Of a stretch of 64,000 nucleotides of DNA, positions 54,953-63,643 are shown in pieces. Source of the stretch: Bacillota bacterium (GTDB lineage Bacteria; Bacillota; Clostridia; Lachnospirales; Cellulosilyticaceae); NCBI GenBank assembly GCA_023393125.1, contig JAEWMQ010000030.1, positions 1-64,000 on the forward strand, in the 5' to 3' direction. Under the pieces are notes generated by a model. That model did not search any database and was not told the origin of the DNA. It saw nothing but the letters and a program-made list of their open reading frames with translations. Each line of letters begins with the position of its first letter. Position 1 is the first letter of the stretch. The position numbers and the translations under genes are program-made.

Positions 54953-55010
54953 ATTTTCGCCTCCTTTACTATATTATGTAACAATACAGCTGATTTATAA
55001 GGGTTTATAA

Positions 55011-55037
55011 AAAAAAGACGGAGGCTCCGTCTTTTTT
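55011..55037 (-). terminator. Terminator between BMP gene and ATPase gene
   Basis: AAAAAAGACGGA (55011-55022) and TCCGTCTTTTTT (55026-55037) form a perfect 12-bp stem with a 3-nt loop and a U tail on the minus strand, about 60 nt after the BMP stop codon. Partial read-through would let the abundant binding protein exceed the other subunits. Confidence 0.88.
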
Positions 55038-55100
55038 CTTACATCATAACTGTAAGTTACATGAAATCCCAATAATGTTTTAAGTTTTTAGTACTTAAAA

Positions 55101-56207
55101 CTATTTAATAAGAGAACCATCATTTGAGTCCATGACAGTAATTTCTCCTGCTTTAATTTTAGCGTATACATCATTTACAGTGTTAATTGTATCTTCGCTT
55201 AAATTAGGATTTTCAGCTGGAATACCTACACCATCATTAGCAACAGAGAAAGTTAATGTTTCACCACCTGGGAAGTTACCTTCAACTTCTGCTTTAATCA
55301 TGTCATAAGTTGCTTGATCGATATATTTCATAGCTGAAGTAAGAATAACAGATGCATTGTTTGTAGTGTCATAAACACCATCTTTGTATTGGTCAGTATC
55401 TACACCAATAACGAATACAGAAGTATCACCTTTTGTTGCTCTACTTTTAGCTTCAGTAATAGCACCTACACCAGTACCACCAGCAGCAGTAAAGATTACT
55501 TTTACCCCTCTATCGTACATTTGAGCAGCAATTTGTTGACCACCTGCTTTATCATCGAAAGAACCTTGATAAATAACGTTTTCTTGTTTAATAGAAACAT
55601 TTGTTCCTAAATTTTCATTAGCGTATTTAACACCTTGTTGGAATCCCCAGTTGAATTTTTCAACAGCAGGAAGTTGCATACCACCAATGAAGCCGAATTC
55701 AGATTCTTTCATTTCTACTGCAGCAGCAACACCAGCTAAGAAACCTGATTCGTGTTCAGCAAAGTAGATTGCTACAGTATTATCACCTATTACAGTATTA
55801 CCCGCAGCATCTTTTGGCGCACCATCTAAGATAACAAATTTTGCATCTGGGTATTTTTCTTGAGAAGTAGCAACAGCTCTTTCAAATTTATAACCTGGAG
55901 TAACAATGAATTTGAAGTCGCCATCATAAAGGTTAGCAATACCGGTTTCATAATCAGCATCTGTTACACCAGCTGGTTTAAGATATTTTGAATTTTTAAC
56001 AGTGTCTTTGATTCCCTCCCAAGTACCTTGGTTGAAAGAACGGTCATCAATTGTACCTGCATCAGTTACCATACCTACTTTAAGGTCGGTTTCTAACATT
56101 TGGAATTTTGATGTAGACTCAGTTGTTTGAGTTGAATTTCCGCAGCCTGCAAGTATGCCTATAGACATAGCTGTGCAAAGTGCCATAGCAAAAAATTTCT
56201 TTTTCAT
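55101..56207 (-). CDS. BMP-family nucleoside-binding lipoprotein
   Basis: A 368-residue lipoprotein (lipobox ILAGC near residue 22) of the BMP/PnrA (BmpA) family. Motifs include GMVTDAGTIDDRSFNQGTWEGI, the HESGFLAGVAAAVEM and FGFIGGMQLPAVEKFNWGFQQG blocks, and VIFTAAGGTGVG. It binds purine nucleosides and hands them to the ABC permeases encoded downstream. It is first in the operon. Confidence 0.93.
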   Translation of the reverse strand: MKKKFFAMALCTAMSIGILAGCGNSTQTTESTSKFQMLETDLKVGMVTDAGTIDDRSFNQGTWEGIKDTVKNSKYLKPAGVTDADYETGIANLYDGDFKFIVTPGYKFERAVATSQEKYPDAKFVILDGAPKDAAGNTVIGDNTVAIYFAEHESGFLAGVAAAVEMKESEFGFIGGMQLPAVEKFNWGFQQGVKYANENLGTNVSIKQENVIYQGSFDDKAGGQQIAAQMYDRGVKVIFTAAGGTGVGAITEAKSRATKGDTSVFVIGVDTDQYKDGVYDTTNNASVILTSAMKYIDQATYDMIKAEVEGNFPGGETLTFSVANDGVGIPAENPNLSEDTINTVNDVYAKIKAGEITVMDSNDGSLIK

Positions 56208-56234
56208 GTTTTTACACCACCAATAATTTTTTTA

Positions 56235-56316
56235 ATGTATTCATTTATGTGCCCCAACAATATTACATAAATGAGTACATCTCATATATAATAGTCAATT
56301 TGGATATTAATTACAA
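56235..56316 (-). promoter_or_regulatory. BMP operon promoter with 5' terminal hairpin
   Basis: On the minus strand TTGTAA (plus 56311-56316), 17 nt, TATTAT (plus 56288-56293) forms a promoter starting near 56281. Immediately after lies a 16-bp inverted repeat (56235-56250 with 56265-56280, one mismatch, 14-nt loop), so the mRNA would begin with a strong stem-loop. There is no U tract, so it is not a terminator; it may stabilise the mRNA or bind a regulator. It is not a purine-riboswitch consensus. The rest of 56208-56560 is AT-rich with a TATAAT at 56515-56520 facing right. Confidence 0.6.
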
Positions 56317-56560
56317 TGCTTGAAATTTATATTGTTTTATTAAAAAAATTCCAAATAAAACATGTAAAGAGCATTGCATATTAATGAATTAATTGACATA
56401 ATTATATGTATAATTTTACTTGGGAGCAGATTAAAGTATAATAAGTAAGATTTAAAATTTACCGTGAAAAACAAAATAATAAATATCTTTTGTGGTGAAA
56501 GTGTAAAAATCTGTTATAATATAAATAATGATAAAATACAGCTATGGGGGTAAAACTATA

Positions 56561-58009
56561 ATGAAACGTAAATGGATGACAACTTTACTGATAATGATTC
56601 TGTTATGTTTGTCATATCAAGTAGTATACGCAGAAAAAATGCAACTTATTTATGATGGAGAAACACATTTATATGAATTAATTCCCATTTCACTTTATAT
56701 TAATGGAGAGTTAACCACTACAACAGTAATGCCTCCTGTACAAATAGAAGGAAATACTTTAGTTCCAGCAAGAGAAGTATTTGCTAAAATGGGTGCAGAA
56801 GTTCTATGGAAAGCTGCAGAAAAAAGTGTATATATTACAAAAGGTGATCAGCTCATTGTTCTAACTATTAATAGTAAGGAAGTTTGGGTAGACGGTGAAA
56901 TTAAAATAGCGAATATGCCAGCTAAACTTATTAATGATAAGGTAATGATTCCTCTACGTTTTATTAGCGAAGCATTAGGATTTCAGGTAGAGTGGATTCC
57001 AGCGACAAAGACGATTATGATAGCAGAACCAATTGTGGTGGAACCACCTGTGGATATCTTGCCTGACGAGAGTAATCCAGCGGATGAGGAGGAAACAGAG
57101 GACTTACCACAAGAAACACCAGAGCCAAGTTTGAGTTTTAAGAATATGACTTATGATGCAAATTTAAATGCTCTGATTTTAGAAAAAGCACCAGGTTTAG
57201 CCATAGGAGATATTGTTGTAGAAGACAATTACATACAAAGACAAATAAAAATCACTTTGCCGGCAGATTATATGGATTTTTATGGATATGGAATAGATGA
57301 AAATATCAATGGTGAAGTAAAAAAAATAGAAGTGAAAGGGTCTAGTGATACCCAAATTATTTTAACCACAGCTACTATTAAGGCTTTAAATATTTATGAA
57401 TATGATAATAAGATTTACTTACAATGTGTGAAGCCAAAAGAGAAATACGGTAAAATTGTAGTAGTAGATGCGGGACATGGAAAAGATGACCCAGGAACGA
57501 CCTATGGTTCACTTCAAGAGAAGGATATTACATTACGTTTAGCTTTGCAACTTCAAAAAGAAATTGCTAATGATTCAAGTATTAAGGTATATATGATTAG
57601 AGAAGGTGATACTTTCTTAACACCTATGGAGCGTGCAGTAGTAGCTAATGAGATTGAGCCAGATTTGTTTATAAGTATACATGTTAACTCTGTAAACAAT
57701 AATGCAAGTGCTAATGGTACGGAGACTTATTATACTTCTAAAGTAGATACAAGGAATAAGTTGTTTGCTGACATGGTACAAAAGGCTCTTATTGATACTT
57801 TTGGAACGAGGAATCGTGGTGTTAAGGATAATACTTATGTTGTAACAAAATACACAAATTATCCAGCTATTTTAATAGAAATTGGATTTTTAACAAACGA
57901 GTCAGATAGACAGATGATGTTAGCAGCTGGTTTTGAGCAAAAATATGCAACAGCTGTGTATAGCTGTATTCAAAATTATTATAATCAAGGATTAAATCAA
58001 GCTCACTAA
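56561..58009 (+). CDS. N-acetylmuramoyl-L-alanine amidase (second copy)
   Basis: A 482-residue secreted paralogue of the amidase at 30337. It has a signal peptide (to about residue 24), the copper-amine-oxidase-N-like stalk (VPAREVFAKMGAEVLW, IPLRFISEALGFQVEW), a Pro/Glu linker and one AMIN-like domain, then the Amidase_3 domain with DAGHGKDDPG, QEKDITLRL, SIHVNSVN and IEIGFLTN motifs. It lacks the large central AMIN block of the first copy. The ATG is chosen because GGGGGT lies upstream; an earlier in-frame ATG at 56528 sits next to the likely -10. Confidence 0.88.
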   Translation: MKRKWMTTLLIMILLCLSYQVVYAEKMQLIYDGETHLYELIPISLYINGELTTTTVMPPVQIEGNTLVPAREVFAKMGAEVLWKAAEKSVYITKGDQLIVLTINSKEVWVDGEIKIANMPAKLINDKVMIPLRFISEALGFQVEWIPATKTIMIAEPIVVEPPVDILPDESNPADEEETEDLPQETPEPSLSFKNMTYDANLNALILEKAPGLAIGDIVVEDNYIQRQIKITLPADYMDFYGYGIDENINGEVKKIEVKGSSDTQIILTTATIKALNIYEYDNKIYLQCVKPKEKYGKIVVVDAGHGKDDPGTTYGSLQEKDITLRLALQLQKEIANDSSIKVYMIREGDTFLTPMERAVVANEIEPDLFISIHVNSVNNNASANGTETYYTSKVDTRNKLFADMVQKALIDTFGTRNRGVKDNTYVVTKYTNYPAILIEIGFLTNESDRQMMLAAGFEQKYATAVYSCIQNYYNQGLNQAH

Positions 58010-58016
58010 GATATAT

Positions 58017-58053
58017 AAAAGCAGATAAGTCAAGTTACTTGTCTGCTTTTTTT
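58017..58053 (+). terminator. Intrinsic terminator
   Basis: AAAAGCAGATAAGT pairs with ACTTGTCTGCTTTT and runs into T residues. Confidence 0.85.
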
Positions 58054-58214
58054 ATGTCAAAAAGATATAAATTTTTTTGATATAACCTTACTTGTTACTT
58101 AGAATTGTATAATATTTTGTAAAAGTTAAATATTATATTGTAAATAATAAAAGTGTATGATATAGTGTGTAAGAAATAAACAAATGTTCACCACAAACAA
58201 ACAAGGAGAGTAAT

Positions 58215-58658
58215 ATGAAAGAGAAGCATCCTTTTTATGTGATCAATGGCAGTGTACTGCCTGAAGTCTTTTTAAAGGTAGTAGAGGTGAAGAACTTATT
58301 AGAAAATGATAAGATGTTAACCGTGCAAGAAGCTGCTGAACAGATAGGTATTAGTAGAAGTTCATTTTATAAATATAAGGATGCCATTTTTCCGTTTTAC
58401 GATAAAGGAAAAAGTGAGGCTATTACAGTGCTTATTCATTTGCAAGATGAAGCAGGAAGGCTTTCAGATGTCCTCAATTATATTGCAAGTGCAGGGGGAA
58501 ATGTCCTTACTATTAATCAAATGGTACCAATGAATGGTATTGCTATTATTAATCTTTGTATCCAAACAGCTGGAATGAATATGACACTTGATGATTTGCT
58601 TCGTGGGTTAGGAAACTTAAATGGTGTTAAGGAGATACAGATATTAGCAAGAGAATAG
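58215..58658 (+). CDS. ACT-domain protein (UPF0735/PheB-like)
   Basis: A 147-residue protein with an N-terminal helix-turn-helix-like part (LTVQEAAEQIGISRSSFYKYKDAI, about 36-59) and a C-terminal ACT domain (about 70-147; ITVLIHLQDEAGRLSDVLNYIASAGGNV). ACT domains bind amino acids, so it is likely a small sensor for the threonine/lysine branch it precedes. It is 38 nt before hom. Confidence 0.87.
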   Translation: MKEKHPFYVINGSVLPEVFLKVVEVKNLLENDKMLTVQEAAEQIGISRSSFYKYKDAIFPFYDKGKSEAITVLIHLQDEAGRLSDVLNYIASAGGNVLTINQMVPMNGIAIINLCIQTAGMNMTLDDLLRGLGNLNGVKEIQILARE

Positions 58659-58696
58659 GTATAGAATAAACTAGAAAATAAATGGGAGGGAAAGAC

Positions 58697-59911
58697 ATGA
58701 AGATAGCTTTATTAGGTTATGGAACTGTAGGAAGTGGCGTTGTAGAAGTGATCAATTCTAATAAAGAAAGTATCGAAAAGAGAGCAGGAAAAGCTATCGA
58801 TATTAAGTATGTATTAGATTTAAGAGAATTTCCAGGAGAGGCTATTAATGAACTGATTGTTAATGATTTTAATATCATTTTAGAAGATGATGAGATTGAG
58901 ATTGTGGCAGAGGCTATGGGAGGAATCGAACCAGCATATACTTTTGCAAAAGCTAGTCTCCTAAAAGGGAAAAGTTATGTGACTTCTAATAAAGAGTTAG
59001 TAGCACTTCATGGAGCAGAGCTTCTAGAAATAGCTAGGAAAAATAGTGTAAACTTTTTATTTGAAGCAAGTGTAGGTGGTGGTATTCCTATTATTAGGCC
59101 ACTAAACCAAAGCTTAACAGCTGATGAGATTTATGAAATCACGGGGATTTTAAACGGAACAACCAACTTTATTTTAACCAAAATGAAAAATGAAAGCAGA
59201 AGTTTTGAAACTGTATTAAAGGAAGCACAGGAATTAGGTTATGCAGAAAAAAATCCAGCAGCAGACGTAGAAGGGTTTGATGCTTGTCGTAAAATTGCTA
59301 TTTTAGCTTCGCTTGCTTTTGGGGAACATGTAAGCTTCGAAGATATCCCAACCGAAGGCATCACGCAAATTAGTACTCAGGATATGATTTACGCTGAAAA
59401 AATGAATTGTGTGATTAAGCTTCTAGCAACTTGTCAAAAACAAGAGGGTAGTGTATTTGCACGTGTCTCACCTATGATGATTTCAAAAGAACATCCACTT
59501 GCTATGGTTAATGATGTATTTAATGCTATTTTCGTTAAAGGTAATGTGATTGGTGATGTGATGTTCTATGGTAAGGGTGCAGGTAAGTTGCCAACAGCTA
59601 GTGCAGTAGTAGCTGATATTGTGGATGCAGCAAAGCATTCAGGTACGAACATTATTACCCTCTGGAGTAGAGAAAAAATTGATCTTAAAGATAAAGATGA
59701 AGTTAAAGTAAGCTATTTTATAAGAGTACAAGATGAAGATGGATTGGCTGAAAATAAAATAAAAGAAGCTTTTAAAGTGATTGAGCCAGTAGAAGCGCTT
59801 TCAGGAGAATATGCTTTTATAACAGAAGTAATGACTGAAGGAGATTTTGCAAAACGCTTAGAAAAACTAGGTGACTTAACGATTATGAGTAAAGTACGTA
59901 CCGAAAAATAA
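58697..59911 (+). CDS. hom: Homoserine dehydrogenase
   Basis: A 404-residue enzyme making homoserine from aspartate semialdehyde. It has the Rossmann motif MKIALLGYGTVGSGVV, TSNKELVA, GGGIPIIRPL and GILNGTTNFIL, and a C-terminal ACT domain (about 325-404) for feedback control. The start ATG at 58697 is preferred to ATG 58682 because GGGAGGG lies between them. Confidence 0.95.
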   Translation: MKIALLGYGTVGSGVVEVINSNKESIEKRAGKAIDIKYVLDLREFPGEAINELIVNDFNIILEDDEIEIVAEAMGGIEPAYTFAKASLLKGKSYVTSNKELVALHGAELLEIARKNSVNFLFEASVGGGIPIIRPLNQSLTADEIYEITGILNGTTNFILTKMKNESRSFETVLKEAQELGYAEKNPAADVEGFDACRKIAILASLAFGEHVSFEDIPTEGITQISTQDMIYAEKMNCVIKLLATCQKQEGSVFARVSPMMISKEHPLAMVNDVFNAIFVKGNVIGDVMFYGKGAGKLPTASAVVADIVDAAKHSGTNIITLWSREKIDLKDKDEVKVSYFIRVQDEDGLAENKIKEAFKVIEPVEALSGEYAFITEVMTEGDFAKRLEKLGDLTIMSKVRTEK

Positions 59912-59924
59912 GGGGATGAAAGAG

Positions 59925-61136
59925 TTGAAATACGCAGTAATCTTAATGGATGGTATGGCGGATGAGCCTATTGAAGCTTTAAATGGTCTTACACCACTTG
60001 CTTATGCCAAAACACCAACAATTGATGAAATAGCAGTAAGAAGTACAATTGGAATGGTACGAACTATTCCAGAAGGTTGTGCAAAGGGTAGTGACACAGC
60101 AAATTTAAGTGTGCTAGGTTATAATCCTCAAAAGTATTATTTTGGACGTAGCCCATTAGAAGCATTAAGCATGGGGGTAAGTTTAAAAGAGTCAGATGTT
60201 ACTTTTCGAACCAATGTGGTGACTTTAAGTGAAGAAGAAGACTATGAAAATAAAATTATTTTAGATCATAGTGCTGATGAAATTACAACAGAAGAAGCAA
60301 GTGAGCTTATAGCAGCAGTAGAAGAAGTGTTAGGAAATGAAGTTTGTAAATTCTATCCTGGTGTAAGTTATAGACATCTTTTAGTTTGGGATAAGGGAAG
60401 CAGAGAGGTTCAGCTTACACCACCCCATGATATTCTAGAAAGATGCATTAAAGATTATAAACCACAAGGTGACCATGCAGAAGAAATTTGGGATTTTATG
60501 AAAAAAAGCTATGATATTTTAAAGGATCATCCAGTGAATGTAGCACGTAAAGCTAAGGGCCTTCGTCCTGCAAATAGTATTTGGATTTGGGGAGAGGGCA
60601 TCAAACCTCGACTACCACTTTTTAAAGATAAATATCATGTGGAGGGAGCTGTTATTTCAGCTGTTGACCTTATTAAAGGAATTGGTATTGGTGCAGGTAT
60701 GACATCTATTGATGTAGAGGGAGCTACAGGTAATGTTCATACCAATTATAAGGGTAAGGCAGATGCAGCGATTAAGTGGCTGATAGAAGATAATAAGGAT
60801 TATGTTTATGTACATCTAGAAGGGCCAGATGAATGTGGTCACCGTAATGAAATGGATAATAAAATTAAAGCCATTGAACTTATTGATGAAAAGATTATAA
60901 AGCCTATTAAAGCAGCTCTAGATGCATCAGGTGAAGCATATAAAATTTTGATTTTACCTGATCATCCCACACCACTCCATTTAAGAACACATACAGGAAA
61001 TCCGGTTCCTTATATGATTTATAAGAGTGGTAATGACATAGTTAATAAAGCTAATCAGTATACTGAAGTATTTGCAGCAACAACAGGTATTGATATTGAA
61101 GATGGTTATACTTTAATGGATCAATTCCTAAGATGA
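59925..61136 (+). CDS. apgM-family phosphoglycerate mutase or kinase-like enzyme
   Basis: A 403-residue alkaline-phosphatase-fold protein of the cofactor-independent phosphoglycerate mutase (apgM/ThrH-like) family. Motifs are ILMDGMADEP, GSDTANLSVLGY with the nucleophilic Ser, HLEGPDECGHRNE and LPDHPTP, the metal-binding set. TTG at 59925 with AAGGGG 9 nt upstream is preferred over ATG at 59916. Families of this type next to hom and lysC have been proposed as alternative homoserine kinases, yet a canonical thrB follows here, so either phosphoglycerate mutase or another phosphotransfer is possible. Confidence 0.8.
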   Translation: MKYAVILMDGMADEPIEALNGLTPLAYAKTPTIDEIAVRSTIGMVRTIPEGCAKGSDTANLSVLGYNPQKYYFGRSPLEALSMGVSLKESDVTFRTNVVTLSEEEDYENKIILDHSADEITTEEASELIAAVEEVLGNEVCKFYPGVSYRHLLVWDKGSREVQLTPPHDILERCIKDYKPQGDHAEEIWDFMKKSYDILKDHPVNVARKAKGLRPANSIWIWGEGIKPRLPLFKDKYHVEGAVISAVDLIKGIGIGAGMTSIDVEGATGNVHTNYKGKADAAIKWLIEDNKDYVYVHLEGPDECGHRNEMDNKIKAIELIDEKIIKPIKAALDASGEAYKILILPDHPTPLHLRTHTGNPVPYMIYKSGNDIVNKANQYTEVFAATTGIDIEDGYTLMDQFLR

Positions 61137-61176
61137 TTAGAATTATTATAGAAGGATTATTGGAGGAGGAAGCATT

Positions 61177-62385
61177 GTGTTAATCGTACAAAAATTTGGT
61201 GGTAGCTCTGTGGCTAACCCCGAAAGAGTTTTTAATGTAGCTAAAAGAATTGCAGAGACCTATAAAGCCGGCAATCAAGTAGTAGTTGTACTTTCCGCGC
61301 AAGGAGATACAACAGATGATTTAATTGCTAAAGCAAAAGAAATTAGTAACAATCCAAGTAAGAGAGAAATGGATATGCTCCTTGCAACTGGCGAGCAACA
61401 ATCTGTTGCACTAATGTGTATGGCTCTTGGAGAACTTGGTTATCCATGTGTGTCATTAAATGCGCATCAGGTAGGAATGACAACCACATCAATTTATAGT
61501 AATGCAAGATTTAAGAAAATCAAACCAGATCGTATTCAAAGAGAGTTAGATCTTAAGAATATTGTTGTTGTAACAGGTTTCCAAGGCGTTAATCGCTTCG
61601 ATGATATTACAACACTTGGTAGAGGTGGTTCAGATACAACCGCAGTAGCTATAGCAGCAGCACTTCATGCTGATAAATGTGAGATTTATACAGATGTAGA
61701 TGGTGTTTACACAGCTGATCCAAGGGTAGTAAAAACTGCAAGAAAATTAAATGAAATTACATATAATGAAATGTTAGAGTTAGCTTCATTAGGAGCAAGA
61801 GTACTGCACAATCGCTCTGTAGAGCTTGCTAAAAAATATAATGTAGAATTGGTAGTAAGATCAAGTTTAACTAAGGCAGAAGGAACAGTAGTCAAGGAGG
61901 TATGTAAAGTGGAGAGAATGTTAATTAGTGGTGTTGCTGGTGATGATGAAATTGCACGTGTATCTTTAATTGGTATTAAAGATACACCAGGAAAAGCTTT
62001 CGATATATTTGCTACATTAGCTAAAAGAGGAATTAATGTAGATATTATTTTACAATCTATTGGCCGTGATAAATCAAAAGATATTTCTTTTACAGTAGCA
62101 GAAACAGCCTTGGCAGATACACAAAAAGTTATTGAAGATAACAAAGAACGTTGGGGTATTGAAAGTGTAGATTATAATGAAAATGTAGCAAAAGTATCTA
62201 TTGTAGGAGCAGGTATGGCTTCTAATTCAGGTGTTGCGGCTAAAATGTTTGAAGCTATGTTCAGTTCTAATATTAATATCCATATGATTTCTACTTCTGA
62301 AATTAAGATTTCAGTTTTAATTGATAAAAAAGATATGCATAAGGCAATGAATGCCATTCATGATATCTTTAATTTAGCAGATTAA
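61177..62385 (+). CDS. lysC: Aspartate kinase
   Basis: A 402-residue aspartokinase, first step of lysine, threonine and methionine synthesis. KFGGSSVA, the GRGGSDTTAVAIAAAL block and EIYTDVDGVYTADPR mark the kinase domain (to about 235); two ACT domains follow (about 260-402) for feedback. GTG start with GAGGAGGAAG upstream. The threonine cluster order (ACT, hom, apgM-like, lysC, thrB) is retained, although a terminator-like hairpin follows this gene. Confidence 0.95.
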   Translation: MLIVQKFGGSSVANPERVFNVAKRIAETYKAGNQVVVVLSAQGDTTDDLIAKAKEISNNPSKREMDMLLATGEQQSVALMCMALGELGYPCVSLNAHQVGMTTTSIYSNARFKKIKPDRIQRELDLKNIVVVTGFQGVNRFDDITTLGRGGSDTTAVAIAAALHADKCEIYTDVDGVYTADPRVVKTARKLNEITYNEMLELASLGARVLHNRSVELAKKYNVELVVRSSLTKAEGTVVKEVCKVERMLISGVAGDDEIARVSLIGIKDTPGKAFDIFATLAKRGINVDIILQSIGRDKSKDISFTVAETALADTQKVIEDNKERWGIESVDYNENVAKVSIVGAGMASNSGVAAKMFEAMFSSNINIHMISTSEIKISVLIDKKDMHKAMNAIHDIFNLAD

Positions 62386-62415
62386 TAGGCAAACAAATAG
62401 GATATCGGATGATCA

Positions 62416-62460
62416 GATAAAAGGAAGGTGCTACTGAGAATGTAGTTCCCTCCTTTTATC
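62416..62460 (+). terminator. Terminator-like hairpin after lysC
   Basis: GATAAAAGGAAGG pairs with CCCTCCTTTTATC (one bulge). The U tract is within the stem, so strength is uncertain; thrB lies 75 nt beyond. Confidence 0.55.
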
Positions 62461-62534
62461 ATATTTGTAGTTAGTAAAGGGTTAATGATTCATAGACAAA
62501 ATAAAGTTAAACAACAGGAGAAATAGGTGAGAAA

Positions 62535-63443
62535 ATGATAAAAGTAAAAGTACCGGCTACTACTGCCAATATGGGGCCCGGATTTGATAGTATTGGAATG
62601 GCATTAACTATGTATAACATTGTTTATGCAGAGGAAATAAAGGAAGGTTTAGAAATTATTATTCAGGATGGTAATCCTGCTATTCCAACAAATGAAGATA
62701 ATTTGATTTATAAAACAATTTGTCATTTTTATAAAAGCATTCAAAAACCAGTACCTGGACTACGTATTATTCAGCAAGATAGTATCCCTCATACAAGAGG
62801 TTTAGGGAGTAGCGCTGCATGTATTGTAGCAGGACTACATATTGCTAATGCAGTTAGTCAAAGCTTTTTTTCAAAGGAAGAGTTAGTACAGATGGCAGCT
62901 CAAATAGAGGGGCATCCAGATAATACAACACCTGCTTTATTAGGAGGAATGACTGTTGGGGCAATGAATGAAAAGGATATGAAATATGTTAAAGCTAGGG
63001 TGGCAGAAAATTTACATTTTGCCGTTATGATTCCTGAATTCACCCTTTCTACAGAGTTAGCTAGAGGGGTGTTACCTAGTAAAGTTAGTTTACAAGATGC
63101 AGTATTTAACGCATCAAGAGCAGCGCTATTAACAGCTTCTATGTTAACAGGCGACATGGATAATTTGGACCTAGCTATGGAAGATCGTTTACATGAGCCT
63201 TATCGTATGTCACTTATTCCGCATATGAAAGAGATTTTAGATAAGGCTAAATGCTATGGTGCAAAGGGGACATTTTTAAGTGGAGCAGGGCCTACTTTAA
63301 TTGCAGTAGTAAAAAATGTAGTAGATTTTAGAAGAGAAATGGTGAACTATTTAGGAACTTTAGAACAAAATTGGCAAGTCCAGATGTTACAGGCAGATAA
63401 TGAAGGTGCGAAAGTGTGGATTAATGAAGAATTAAAATATTAA
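62535..63443 (+). CDS. thrB: Homoserine kinase
   Basis: A 302-residue GHMP kinase phosphorylating homoserine for threonine synthesis. It opens with VKVPATTANMGPGFDSIGMAL, has the ATP loop HTRGLGSSAACIVAGL (near 95-106), the GHPDNTTPALLGGM block and the C-terminal GAKGTFLSGAGPTLIAV motif. threonine synthase (thrC) is not in the window. Confidence 0.95.
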   Translation: MIKVKVPATTANMGPGFDSIGMALTMYNIVYAEEIKEGLEIIIQDGNPAIPTNEDNLIYKTICHFYKSIQKPVPGLRIIQQDSIPHTRGLGSSAACIVAGLHIANAVSQSFFSKEELVQMAAQIEGHPDNTTPALLGGMTVGAMNEKDMKYVKARVAENLHFAVMIPEFTLSTELARGVLPSKVSLQDAVFNASRAALLTASMLTGDMDNLDLAMEDRLHEPYRMSLIPHMKEILDKAKCYGAKGTFLSGAGPTLIAVVKNVVDFRREMVNYLGTLEQNWQVQMLQADNEGAKVWINEELKY

Positions 63444-63446
63444 TAT

Positions 63447-63498
63447 AAAAGGTAATTGCCGTATGTATACATGGAAGGTAATTACCTTTTAATTTTTT
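63447..63498 (+). terminator. Intrinsic terminator
   Basis: AAAAGGTAATT (63447-63457) pairs with AATTACCTTTT (63480-63490), then AATTTTTTG. Ends thrB. Confidence 0.8.
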
Positions 63499-63643
63499 GT
63501 GCAGAGATAATAGATAGGAATGTTAAAATACATGAGAAATAATATAAAAAATTGTAAAAAATAAAGAATAATGTTAAAATAAAATCAAGCCATAAAGAAA
63601 AATAGATAAGGCAAGTAGTTTGATGATAAAGAGGGGAATAGAT

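Noticed and set aside
56208..56316. Purine riboswitch before the BMP nucleoside importer
   Set aside because: The inverted repeat has a 14-nt loop but lacks the conserved junction and paired loop sequences of the purine aptamer.
58010..58214. T-box or lysine riboswitch ahead of the threonine cluster
   Set aside because: No T-box GGTGG motif or lysine-aptamer features were found; only a terminator for the upstream amidase.
61707..62144. Antisense open frame inside lysC
   Set aside because: Overlaps conserved aspartokinase and ACT domains, with no start signals; treated as a shadow.
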